From an uncultured Lysobacteraceae bacterium (GTDB lineage: Bacteria > Pseudomonadota > Gammaproteobacteria > Xanthomonadales > Rhodanobacteraceae), in the NCBI GenBank assembly GCA_946480705.1, contig CAMLLF010000218.1:1-6829 (forward strand): a stretch of DNA of 6,829 bases, given 5' to 3'. Made by a program: the position numbers and the translations under genes. The notes under the pieces are model-generated. The model saw nothing but the letters and a program-made list of their open reading frames with translations. It did not search any database and had not been told where the DNA came from. Shown piece by piece: positions 1-6,537 of the stretch (position 1 is its first letter; each line of letters starts with the position of its first letter).

Positions 1-380
1 TGGGTCCAGAGCTGCGTGATGGTCTTGCCGAGCGTCGTGAAGCCGCCGGACGTCAGCCGCGCGTCGCAGGCCGAGTCGACGATGGTCGCCGGATCGAGCT
101 GGCGCGTGACCCAGCTCTGCCAGCGGTCGTCGTCGGTTGCGCCGGGCAGGCCGTAGAACGCGACGAAGTCGCCCTGGTTGAAGCCGAACGTCGCTTTCTG
201 CAACCAGCGCACCGGGCCCGGCGGCACTGCAAGATTCGGCTGCGCGGCCGCTTTGGCTGTCTGTACGGATGCCTTGCCGGGGCGGCGCATGGCGGCGGGT
301 TCGATGACGCCGATCGCGCCGGCCAGCGACTGGATCAGCTGGCGGCGGCTCAGGACTTGGCTCGCAAATACGCTGGCCAT
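1..380 (-). CDS. DUF1800 family protein, N-terminal part (runs off the left edge)
   Basis: The first 126 codons are visible, read leftward from an ATG at 378-380, and the gene continues past the window start. Residues 57-66 (VRWLQKATFG), followed by a long helix-like stretch ending WVTRQLDP at 90-97, match the start of DUF1800 proteins, which typically open with an 'LLRRATFGPT...WLDQQL' pattern. The N-terminus has a twin-arginine-like motif (SRRQLIQ, residues 11-17) before a short, weakly hydrophobic run, so Tat export is possible but not certain. A GGAAA about 7 bases upstream of the ATG can serve as a ribosome binding site and supports this start. DUF1800 proteins are large, of unknown biochemical function, and often sit beside a DUF1501 gene; that partner could only lie to the left, outside the window. 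The gene lies 109 bases after murB on the same strand, so co-transcription is possible but unproven. Confidence 0.8.
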   Translation of the reverse strand, partial: MASVFASQVLSRRQLIQSLAGAIGVIEPAAMRRPGKASVQTAKAAAQPNLAVPPGPVRWLQKATFGFNQGDFVAFYGLPGATDDDRWQSWVTRQLDPATIVDSACDARLTSGGFTTLGKTITQLWT

Positions 381-489
381 GATGTTTCCAGGGCGGGAGA
401 TCCGCCAAAGCGTAAGCCGTGCGCAAACGAATGGCGTGAAGGTCGTCCCAGATCGACGCAGGTCGTAGACGAGCGGTAGCGGCGAACCG
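381..489. other. Intergenic gap between murB and the DUF1800 gene
   Basis: This 109-base non-coding gap follows the murB stop codon on the minus strand. I see no strong -35/-10 pair. Read on the minus strand, a small hairpin (GGCGG-ATCTC-CCGCC, 388-402) lies just upstream of the DUF1800 ribosome binding site. It is only 5 bp and has no T-run, so it is not a convincing terminator. The spacing is compatible with either read-through from murB or an independent promoter. Confidence 0.4.
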
Positions 490-1548
490 TCAGACGACGC
501 GCGGTTCGGCCTCGAGCGCGACGCCGAATCGTGCGGCGACCTCGGCCTGTACGCGCTGCGCGAGCGCCCAGAGTTCGGCACCGCTCGCCGAGCCGTGATT
601 GACGAGAACGAGCGCGTGCTGCGCGGCGATGCCTGCGTCGCCCTCGCGGCAGCCCTTGAAGCCGGCCTGTTCGATGAGCCAGGCCGCCGACAGCTTGCTG
701 CGGCCGTCGGCGAGCGGCCATGACGGCAGCGTCGCATGCGCGTTTTTCAGCGCCGCCGCGGCCGCCGCGTCCACGACCGGATTCTTGAAGAAGCTGCCGG
801 CGTTGCCGATCACGGCGGGGTCGGGCAGCTTGCGCCGGCGCAGGCGCGAGATGGCTTCGGCGACGAGCGGCGGCGTCGGTTCGGCCACGCCCATCGCGGC
901 GAGTTCCTCGCGCACGCCGGCATAGTCGAGGCGCAGCGCCGGCGTGCGCGGCAGGCGCAGTTCGAGCGCGGTGACGATCCAGCGCGCGGGCTCGCGCTTG
1001 AACAGCGAGTCGCGGTAGGCGAAGCCGCAGCCCGCGCGGTCCACGCGCACGAGCGCGCGCGTCTGGCGATCCCAGGCTTCGACGGCCTCGACGAATTCGC
1101 CGAGCTCCACGCCGTAGGCGCCGATGTTCTGGATCGGCGCCGCGCCGACCGTACCGGGAATCAGCGCGAGGTTTTCGAGGCCGGCCAGGCCGCGGCCGAG
1201 CGCCCAGTGCACGAGATCGTTCCAGCTCTCGCCGGCTTCGGCGCGAACGAGCGCGCGACCGTCGCGTTCCTCGAGGATCGCGATGCCGCGCGTGGACAGT
1301 GTCAGCACGGCGCCCGGCACGTCGCGCGTGAGCAGCAGGTTGCTGCCTTCGCCGAGCACGAGCAGCGGCGCGTTCGCGATCAGCGGAAATGCGAGCACTT
1401 CGGCGAGCGCGCGCGCGTCGCGCACATCGACGAGCAGCGCGGCGCGTGCGGCGACGCGCAAGGTATTGCGCCCGGCCAGCGAGGCGTCTTCGAGAATGCT
1501 GTAGCCGTTGCCGTCCAGGCGCGCGGGCGCGACAGGGAAGTCGCTCAT
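490..1548 (-). CDS. murB: UDP-N-acetylenolpyruvoylglucosamine reductase (MurB)
   Basis: This 352-residue cytoplasmic FAD enzyme reduces UDP-GlcNAc-enolpyruvate with NADPH to UDP-MurNAc, the second committed step of peptidoglycan precursor synthesis. The FAD-binding motif [12 protein letters not shown] is at residues 63-74 and [17 protein letters not shown] at 130-146. YRDSLFK (178-184) carries the arginine equivalent to E. coli Arg159. [10 protein letters not shown] (248-257) carries Ser252, equivalent to catalytic Ser229. LEAEPR at the C-terminus carries Glu348, equivalent to Glu325, although the usual E-V-R reads E-P-R here. The length and the YRDS segment fit the type I (E. coli-like, 342 aa) enzyme. 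The reading frame stays open far upstream through pyrD, but the ATG at 1546-1548 is chosen because homology begins there and it overlaps the pyrD stop as ATGA. No Shine-Dalgarno sequence precedes it, which suggests translation coupled to pyrD. Confidence 0.96.
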   Translation of the reverse strand: MSDFPVAPARLDGNGYSILEDASLAGRNTLRVAARAALLVDVRDARALAEVLAFPLIANAPLLVLGEGSNLLLTRDVPGAVLTLSTRGIAILEERDGRALVRAEAGESWNDLVHWALGRGLAGLENLALIPGTVGAAPIQNIGAYGVELGEFVEAVEAWDRQTRALVRVDRAGCGFAYRDSLFKREPARWIVTALELRLPRTPALRLDYAGVREELAAMGVAEPTPPLVAEAISRLRRRKLPDPAVIGNAGSFFKNPVVDAAAAAALKNAHATLPSWPLADGRSKLSAAWLIEQAGFKGCREGDAGIAAQHALVLVNHGSASGAELWALAQRVQAEVAARFGVALEAEPRVV

Positions 1549-2570
1549 GCGCGCGTGCCCGTGCGCAGACGCTCGACGCATTCGGCGACGAGCGCCGGTC
1601 CGCGGTAGATCAGGCCGCTGTAGATCTGCACTGCCGTCGCGCCGGCCTCGCGCTTGGCGAGCGCGCCGGCGCCGTCGAGAATCCCGCCGACGCCGACCAG
1701 CGGCACGCGCCCGCCGAGGCGCCGCGCCATGCCCGCGAGCACCGCGGTCGAGCGCGCGAACACCGGGCGGCCCGACAGACCGCCGGTTTCGTTCGCATGG
1801 CGATGACCGGCGACCGCGTCGCGCGCGATCGTCGTGTTGGTGCAGATCAGCCCGTCGATGCCGGTCGCGAGCAGCACGTCGGCGATCGCGTCGAGCTCGG
1901 TCTCGCTCAGATCCGGCGCGATCTTCAGCAGCATGGGCTTGCGCGTGCCGTGCTGCGCGGCGAGGCGTTCCTGGCGTTCGCGCAGGGTCGCGATGAAGCG
2001 CTTCAGCGTTTCCTCTTCCTGCAGGTCGCGCAGGCCCTGCGTGTTCGGCGAGGAGATGTTCACGGTCACGTAGCTCGCGCGCGCATAGACGCGCTCGAGG
2101 CAGTAGACGTAGTCGTCGACCGCGTCCTCGTTCGGCGTGTCCTTGTTCTTGCCGATGTTGATGCCGAGTACGCCGGAAAAGCGTGCGGCCTCGGCGTTCT
2201 TCACGAGCGCGTCGACGCCGGCGTTGTTGAAGCCGAGGCGGTTGATGATGGCGTCGTGCTCGGGCAGCCGGAACAGCCGCGGTTTCGGATTGCCGGCCTG
2301 CGGCCGCGGCGTGGTCGTGCCGACTTCGACGAAACCGAAGCCGAGCGCGGCCAGCGCATCCACGTGTGCCGCGTTCTTGTCGAGTCCGGCCGCAAGACCG
2401 ACCGGGTTCGGCAGCGTGATGCCGCACAGATCGACCGGCAGCGGTGCCGGGCGGCTCGCGAGCAGCGGGTTGAGGCCGGTGCGGTAGGCGAGTTCCATCG
2501 ACGACAGCGCGAGTTCGTGCGCCTTTTCGGCGTCGAGGCAGAACAGGAACGGGCGGGCGAGCTGGTACAT
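1545..2570 (-). CDS. pyrD: Dihydroorotate dehydrogenase, class 2, quinone-dependent (PyrD)
   Basis: PyrD oxidises dihydroorotate to orotate in de novo pyrimidine synthesis and passes electrons through FMN to membrane quinones. The predicted protein has 341 residues, against 336 in E. coli. The N-terminal helical extension ([20 protein letters not shown], residues 1-20) is the quinone and membrane-docking part that marks class 2. GLAAGLDKN (58-66), [10 protein letters not shown] (109-118) and [12 protein letters not shown] (170-181) are family signatures; Ser174 corresponds to the catalytic base Ser175 of E. coli. TNTT (244-247), GVGGI (293-297) and YSGLIYRGP (317-325) complete the FMN phosphate site. 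The ATG at 2568-2570 is chosen because it gives the canonical family N-terminus. In-frame starts at 2600 (ATG) and 2627 (GTG) would add an Arg-rich, unconserved extension. No start has a good ribosome binding site. It is the first gene of a pyrD-murB pair with a 4-base overlap. Confidence 0.96.
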   Translation of the reverse strand: MYQLARPFLFCLDAEKAHELALSSMELAYRTGLNPLLASRPAPLPVDLCGITLPNPVGLAAGLDKNAAHVDALAALGFGFVEVGTTTPRPQAGNPKPRLFRLPEHDAIINRLGFNNAGVDALVKNAEAARFSGVLGINIGKNKDTPNEDAVDDYVYCLERVYARASYVTVNISSPNTQGLRDLQEEETLKRFIATLRERQERLAAQHGTRKPMLLKIAPDLSETELDAIADVLLATGIDGLICTNTTIARDAVAGHRHANETGGLSGRPVFARSTAVLAGMARRLGGRVPLVGVGGILDGAGALAKREAGATAVQIYSGLIYRGPALVAECVERLRTGTRA

Positions 2571-2789
2571 GCGGACACAACGGCGGCGCGGGGCGCGCAT
2601 CGTGCCACGGATGCGGCGCGGGTTCACCGTCGGAGCCCGGCTCGGCCTTGCGGAACGAGGCCTGCGGCCGCTGGGCGATGTCGCGTGTATCGCCGATGAA
2701 CGGTCGTTTGAACCGACGGTGCACCGGCGTGTCGATGCGTACTAGCATCCGCGACGGACGGGGGAGTCGGACCACAATGGAGCTTTCCC
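2571..2789. promoter_or_regulatory. Divergent control region between pyrD and the fadL-like gene
   Basis: These 219 bases separate the starts of two divergently transcribed genes, so they should hold both promoters and both leaders. No textbook sigma-70 pair is visible. On the plus strand, TTGAAC (2708-2713) resembles a -35 box, but the only -10-like hexamer at a normal distance, GTCGAT at 2731-2736, is poor. On the minus strand, TTCAAA and GATACA in the same area form a weak pair with a 15-base spacer. These are candidates only. Minus-strand open frames crossing the region are probably chance, as expected at this base composition. Confidence 0.5.
2779..2782 (+). promoter_or_regulatory. Ribosome binding site of the fadL-like gene
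   Basis: A GGAG core sits 7 bases before the GTG at 2790. It fixes this GTG as the start, which also gives a complete signal peptide. An out-of-frame ATG at 2777-2779 overlaps the site and opens a 7-codon frame that ends inside the main gene. Confidence 0.7.
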
Positions 2790-4139
2790 GTGACAACTAG
2801 AATTATTCACACTTCCCATCCTCTCGTTTTCCGTGCCGTTGCCGCCGCGGTGCTCGCGGCGCTCGGCATCGCTGCCGCGCCGCAGGCCTCGGCGAGCGCG
2901 TTCCAGCTCAAGGAAAACAGCGTCAAGGCACTGGGCCGCGCGTTCGCGGGCTCGGGCGCCGCACCTGGCGACGCTGCGGTCGTCGTCAACAATCCCGCCG
3001 CGATGAGCGAAGTCGACCGCGCGATCTTCCAGGCCGACGTGACCGGCGTGCAGTTCAGCACCGAATTCTCCGGTTCTGGCACCGATGCGATCGGCCGCCC
3101 GCTGACCGGCGGCGACGGCGGTGACGGCGGCGTGACCAAGCCGATTCCCGCGCTGTACTACATCACGCCGCTCAACGAAGACTGGCGCCTCGGCTTCGCC
3201 GTCAGCGCGCCGTTCGGCTTCGAGACCGACTACGACCGCGGCTGGGCCGGCCGCTACAGCGCCTACAAATCGATGTTCCAGGCGATCGACCTGACCGCGT
3301 CGACGTCATACCGCGTCAACGACCGGCTCTCGATCGGCGCGAGCGTCGTCGCCCAGCGCACGAAAGCCGAACTCTCCCAGGCCGTCGATTTCGGCGCGAT
3401 CCTCGCGGCCGGCGGCGCACCCGTCGCGCCGCAGTCGCAGGACGGCTTCGCGCGCGTCGACGGCGACGACTGGGGCTGGGGCTGGGGCGTAGGCCTGCTC
3501 TGGCAGCCCACCGACGCCGACCGCATCGGCCTGAATTTCCACTCGCAGGTCGTGCACACGCTGTCGGGCACGGGGCATTTCGATGTGCCGGCCGCGGTGA
3601 CCGCGGTCAATCCGGCGCTCGGCAACGCGGTGTTCGTCGACACGCCCGGAACCGCGGGCTTCACGACGCCGGCCAATGCCTCGGCGAGCTGGTGGCATAC
3701 GTTCAACGACCGCTTCAGCCTCGGCGCCGACGTCGGCTACACGCGCTGGTCGACGTTCGACAAGCTCGTCGTCGACTACGCCAATCCGGCGCAGCCCGAC
3801 GCGGTCGAAGCGTTCGACTGGCAGGACACGTGGTTCGGCTCGATCGGCATGGAATACCGCTTCGATCCGACCTGGGTGCTGCGCGCCGGCATCGCCGTCG
3901 ACGGCTCGCCGACGCAGGTCGCGACGCGCACGCCGCGCGTTCCCGACGGCACGCGCCGCTGGGCCACGGTCGGCCTCGGCTACACGCCGAGCGACACGAC
4001 GAGCATCGACTTCGGCTACGGCCACATCTTCGTCAACGATGCCGAAGTGAGTACGCGCACCGCGACCGGCAATCGCCTGGCAGGCACGTACGACAGCAGC
4101 GGCAATCTGCTCGGCGTGTCGGCGTCGTTCACGTTCTGA
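2790..4139 (+). CDS. FadL/TodX-family outer-membrane transporter for hydrophobic compounds
   Basis: This complete 449-residue protein is predicted to be a 14-stranded outer-membrane beta-barrel of the FadL family, which takes up long-chain fatty acids or other hydrophobic molecules by lateral diffusion. A Sec signal peptide runs to about residue 35-37, cut in an ASASA stretch, so the mature protein starts near SAFQL, the usual FadL beginning. Diagnostic features follow: ALGRAFAG (47-54), VNNPAAM (66-72, family NPAGM), PFGFETDYDRGWAGRY (141-156), a WGWGWGVG strand (228-235) and a C-terminal SASFTF ending in Phe, the outer-membrane assembly signal. A Gly/Asp-rich loop (GGDGGDGG, 107-114) is encoded by a 9-base tandem repeat. 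The GTG start has a good ribosome binding site. The gene stands alone, divergent from pyrD and convergent with the haem protein gene. The substrate cannot be told from sequence: fatty acids are the default, while aromatics or alkanes are possible for this family. Confidence 0.92.
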   Translation: MTTRIIHTSHPLVFRAVAAAVLAALGIAAAPQASASAFQLKENSVKALGRAFAGSGAAPGDAAVVVNNPAAMSEVDRAIFQADVTGVQFSTEFSGSGTDAIGRPLTGGDGGDGGVTKPIPALYYITPLNEDWRLGFAVSAPFGFETDYDRGWAGRYSAYKSMFQAIDLTASTSYRVNDRLSIGASVVAQRTKAELSQAVDFGAILAAGGAPVAPQSQDGFARVDGDDWGWGWGVGLLWQPTDADRIGLNFHSQVVHTLSGTGHFDVPAAVTAVNPALGNAVFVDTPGTAGFTTPANASASWWHTFNDRFSLGADVGYTRWSTFDKLVVDYANPAQPDAVEAFDWQDTWFGSIGMEYRFDPTWVLRAGIAVDGSPTQVATRTPRVPDGTRRWATVGLGYTPSDTTSIDFGYGHIFVNDAEVSTRTATGNRLAGTYDSSGNLLGVSASFTF

Positions 4140-4148
4140 AGCTCACGC

Positions 4149-4181
4149 AGGTTGGGTTGAGCCGCAGGCGAAGCCCAACCT
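4149..4181. repeat. Dispersed palindromic repeat (GGTTGGG...CCCAACC type) between convergent genes
   Basis: The arms AGGTTGGG (4149-4156) and CCCAACCT (4174-4181) pair perfectly. The inside also folds symmetrically: T-G and T-A pairs, then tandem G-A/A-G mismatches (4159-4160 with 4170-4171), a GCC/GGC stem and a GCA triloop. From memory, sequences of the form 'TAGGTTGGGTTGAGC...GAAGCCCAACCTA' occur as dispersed intergenic repeats in many proteobacterial genomes; only one copy is seen here. It fills the 40-base gap between two genes ending tail to tail and could act as a bidirectional transcript end or RNA-stabilising hairpin. Neither strand has a T-run after it. Its right end supplies the TAG stop of the minus-strand gene. 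Confidence 0.75.
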
Positions 4182-6537
4182 ACGGGTCGTAGCCGTCGCG
4201 AAACAGCCGGTCCTCGGCGAGCGCATTCACCGCAAGACCTTTCGCGATGACTTCGACTTCGGCGAGCCCTGCCGCGGCGGAGCCATCGAACGTGCCGGTC
4301 GTGCCGAGGATTTCCACGCGCACGCGCCGCGCCGTCACGTCGGGAAAACCGACATCGGTGCCGAACAGCAACAGGCTGCCGGTCGTGCGCGTGTCGAGCA
4401 CCGTTCCGTTCGCATCGCGCACGGTCACGCGCGTGGAGGTGACCTGCAGGCTGCAGTTCGCTTCGTCGCCGGGGCGCGGGTTGTACAGGCGCACGCGGCG
4501 CACCGCGACGGGCACCGGAAATTCGAGTTCGACCCATTGGCCGCTGACCTGGCCCGGCGACGAGGTCCAGTACGCGCGGATGGGGCCGAGAAACACCTGG
4601 CGGTCGACGAGTCCGTCGCGGTTCGCGCCGGGCCGCGTCGAACTCGCGCGCAGCGCCGCGCCGGGCGCGAGGTTCGACCACGGCGTGTCCGCTTCGCCCG
4701 GCACCGGAATCAACGTGTGTCCCGCATGGCAGCCGCTGCATTGCGCGGCGACGCCGGCACGGTCGTGGTTCATGCCGGCGACGTGCGCGCGGCCGTCGCC
4801 GCGCGGCCAGCCCGTGCGCGGCACCGCATAGCCGGCGCCCGCGGCGCTGCGCACTTGTTCAAAAAGCGGCAGGAACGCCGGCGCGTTCGCGCTGACGCGG
4901 CCGGCCGCGGAGATCGCCTGCTCGCCGAGGAACAGCGGCCAGTCCAGCGACGGAAACGTGCCGAGCGCGGTGCGCTGGTGGTCGGCGTAGAAGCGGATGC
5001 TGGCCGCGCTGCCGACGGCCGGCGCGCTCGGGATGTCGACGTCGACGGCCGCGTTCGCGTAGACGTTGCGCGCATCGAACACGAAGGTGCCGTCGCGCGG
5101 CGCGCTGCCCGCCGGGGGCGGCAGGAACTGCGGGTACGGCGCGGTCATCGGCTGGTCGCGATAGACGTCGGGCAGGATCGGCGGCGGCGTGCGTGCCGCG
5201 AGCACGCGCGGACGCAGCTCGGCCGTTCCGGGCAGGTCGTGCAGCGGTTGCGGCGATGCGCCGACCGCGGCGATCCACAGGCCGTAGTCCTGCGTCGTAT
5301 CGGCCGCGCGCGCGAACACGAGACGGCCGTCGGGCAGCACTTCCGCGTCGGTCGTATACGGCCCGGCGTAGAGCTGCGCCGCGTCGGGCGTGCCGGGTAT
5401 GCGCAACGCGGGATCGCGTCGCGTCACGCCGGAATGCGCGCTCCACTGCGTTGCGCCGCGGCGGTACGCGCGGATGCCGCCGAAGCCCGCGGCGTCGGCG
5501 AGCTGATGCGACGGAAAATAGTTCGCGTACAGCGTGCCGTTCGCGGCGAAACCGCCGCCGTAGCCGAAGCCGTCGGCGTCGCTGTCGGGCTTGCCGCCGA
5601 ACAGCACCAGCTCGCTGCCGTCGGGATTCACGCTGACGATCTGCCAGCCGTTGCGCGCGCCGGGCGTCGACTGCGTGGTCAGGCCGCCGTGCTGCAGCCA
5701 GCCGAGCTGCGGCTGGCCGGCGGCGACCGGAATGTCGTTCATGCCGTCGGCCGGCAGGCGTTGATTGCGCCACCAGCGGAAGTACACGATTTTCCCGCTG
5801 ACCGGATCGATCAGCGGACGGTCCGCGCCGTTTCGCTCGCTCGTGATGCGATGCAGCCGCATGCCGTTCGCGTCGACGACCCAGAGGTTCGACGTGCGCG
5901 CGTCGGCATCGTGCGCGAACGCGGGCCAGCGCGTGGATGCGAACACGAGGCGACCGTCGGGCAGCCATGCCGGGTCGTAGTCGTCGTAGGGCCAGGGTGC
6001 GGCGCCGGCGCCGAACTGCGAATAGTCGGCCGCGATGTCGCTGTGCGTGACGGCGCGCAGACCGCTGCCGTCGGCACCGATTTCATAGATGCGCCAGCCG
6101 CCGGGATTCGCGCCGGGCGCGGTGTTCCAGCTGCCGGGCGCCAGTCCGGCGAACGCGATGCGCAGACCGTCCCAGCTCACGCTGGGACCGGCCATGTCGA
6201 TCAGCGGCGCGTTCGGCGCGGTGCCGTCGAGCAAGGTGCGCAGCGTGCCGTCGCTGTCGCGCACGCGCAGCCGTGCGGGCGCGGCCGGACGCAGGCGCGC
6301 GTACGCGCCGACGCCGGGCAGGGCGTTGGCCGGCCAGTGCGTGTTGCCGTTCGTGGGAATCTGGCGCTCGACGAATACGAGCGCGGGAATCGACTGCGCC
6401 TGCGCGGCGCCTGTCGAAAAAAGTAAACCAATGACAAACGCGGCAAACGCAACAACGGCGGCGCCGGAGCGCCGCCGTTGCCGCCGGCGGGAACGGCATT
6501 GCGCCGTTCCCGCCGATTCGGGCGTTGCGTTACGCAC
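4180..6537 (-). CDS. Exported beta-propeller mono-haem c-type protein, HzsA-related layout, with discoidin-like C-terminal domain
   Basis: The predicted protein has 785 residues. An Arg-rich n-region (17-23) and hydrophobic core (AAVVAFAAFVIGLLF, 26-40) form a signal peptide cut after AQA (47). Residues about 85-450 hold TolB/PD40-like propeller repeats: PAWLPDGRLVFASTR (189-203), LWVVDANGMRLHRITS (218-233), SVNPDGSELVLF (302-313) and AEVLPDGRLVFARA (398-411). A linking domain (about 450-595) leads to one haem c motif, CSGCH (600-604). Residues about 620-768 look like an F5/8C (discoidin) jelly-roll: GQWVELEFPVPVAVRRVRLY, then ARRVRVEI and LAEVEV. The order of propeller, middle domain and CxxCH recalls hydrazine synthase alpha and its non-anammox relatives (HzsA-related proteins), but hydrazine chemistry is not implied. 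The tail reads EDRLFRDGYDP. The only in-frame start before the signal peptide is GTG 6537, which has no Shine-Dalgarno sequence and overlaps the upstream gene by 8 bases. The true function is unknown. Confidence 0.72.
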   Translation of the reverse strand: MRNATPESAGTAQCRSRRRQRRRSGAAVVAFAAFVIGLLFSTGAAQAQSIPALVFVERQIPTNGNTHWPANALPGVGAYARLRPAAPARLRVRDSDGTLRTLLDGTAPNAPLIDMAGPSVSWDGLRIAFAGLAPGSWNTAPGANPGGWRIYEIGADGSGLRAVTHSDIAADYSQFGAGAAPWPYDDYDPAWLPDGRLVFASTRWPAFAHDADARTSNLWVVDANGMRLHRITSERNGADRPLIDPVSGKIVYFRWWRNQRLPADGMNDIPVAAGQPQLGWLQHGGLTTQSTPGARNGWQIVSVNPDGSELVLFGGKPDSDADGFGYGGGFAANGTLYANYFPSHQLADAAGFGGIRAYRRGATQWSAHSGVTRRDPALRIPGTPDAAQLYAGPYTTDAEVLPDGRLVFARAADTTQDYGLWIAAVGASPQPLHDLPGTAELRPRVLAARTPPPILPDVYRDQPMTAPYPQFLPPPAGSAPRDGTFVFDARNVYANAAVDVDIPSAPAVGSAASIRFYADHQRTALGTFPSLDWPLFLGEQAISAAGRVSANAPAFLPLFEQVRSAAGAGYAVPRTGWPRGDGRAHVAGMNHDRAGVAAQCSGCHAGHTLIPVPGEADTPWSNLAPGAALRASSTRPGANRDGLVDRQVFLGPIRAYWTSSPGQVSGQWVELEFPVPVAVRRVRLYNPRPGDEANCSLQVTSTRVTVRDANGTVLDTRTTGSLLLFGTDVGFPDVTARRVRVEILGTTGTFDGSAAAGLAEVEVIAKGLAVNALAEDRLFRDGYDP
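4726..4740 (-). other. Haem c attachment motif CSGCH in the HzsA-like protein
   Basis: The codons TGC AGC GGC TGC CAT encode Cys600-Ser-Gly-Cys603-His604, the standard CxxCH site for covalent haem attachment after export. It is the only CxxCH in the protein. The following residues are AGHT, so a Tyr four positions after the His is absent, whereas I recall one serving as haem ligand at the active-site haem of hydrazine synthase. Ordinary His ligation by His604 is therefore more likely. The sixth ligand is unknown; Met589 and His591 lie just before the motif. Confidence 0.75.
6453..6480 (-). terminator. Perfect 12-bp hairpin with UNCG-type tetraloop
   Basis: The arms CAACGGCGGCGC (6453-6464) and GCGCCGCCGTTG (6469-6480) are exact reverse complements around 4 bases. 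In minus-strand RNA the loop reads UCCG closed by a C-G pair, an exceptionally stable UNCG tetraloop. The bases after it in that direction are only moderately T-rich (TTGCGTTTG), so it may be a weak terminator of the upstream surface-protein gene. It also lies inside the predicted signal-peptide n-region of the downstream gene, so it may instead be a leader or early-coding structure. Confidence 0.5.
6485..6515 (-). repeat. Perfect 13-bp inverted repeat directly before the UNCG hairpin
   Basis: The arms CGGCGGGAACGGC (6485-6497) and GCCGTTCCCGCCG (6503-6515) are exact reverse complements around a 5-base loop. It lies 14 bases after the stop codon of the IPTL-CTERM-like gene in the transcription direction and 4 bases before the second hairpin. 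Its position fits a transcript-end or mRNA-protecting hairpin for that gene. It also falls within codons 8-18 of the downstream frame if GTG 6537 is the true start. Confidence 0.6.

Noticed and set aside
736..1608. A 290-codon plus-strand frame opposite murB
   Set aside because: Composition is typical of a shadow frame and nothing in it is recognisable.
2592..2612. A sigma-54-like TGGCAC on the minus strand upstream of pyrD
   Set aside because: No TTGC-type -12 element occurs at the required spacing.
2600..2627. Earlier in-frame starts for pyrD (ATG 2600, GTG 2627)
   Set aside because: They add an Arg-rich segment absent from the family, and no ribosome binding site favours them.
1389..2699. 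A 436-codon plus-strand frame across pyrD and murB
   Set aside because: It is a low-complexity shadow opposite two well-supported enzymes.
1549..2796. A 415-codon upstream extension of the murB frame that would make a 768-residue fusion protein
   Set aside because: The extension is the +1 shadow of pyrD: very Arg/Ala/Pro-rich and without family similarity, while MurB homology begins exactly at the ATG at 1546-1548.
4537..6426. A 629-codon open frame antisense to the haem protein gene
   Set aside because: Long antisense frames are expected at this GC content. The product is Arg/Ala/Val-rich with no domain, signal or ribosome binding site, whereas the minus-strand product has recognisable domains.
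6083..6499. A minus-strand frame with an ATG at 6499 as an alternative start for the haem protein
   Set aside because: It is in a different frame from the propeller and haem domains and would need a frameshift. Its N-terminus is Arg/Cys-rich and not a signal peptide.
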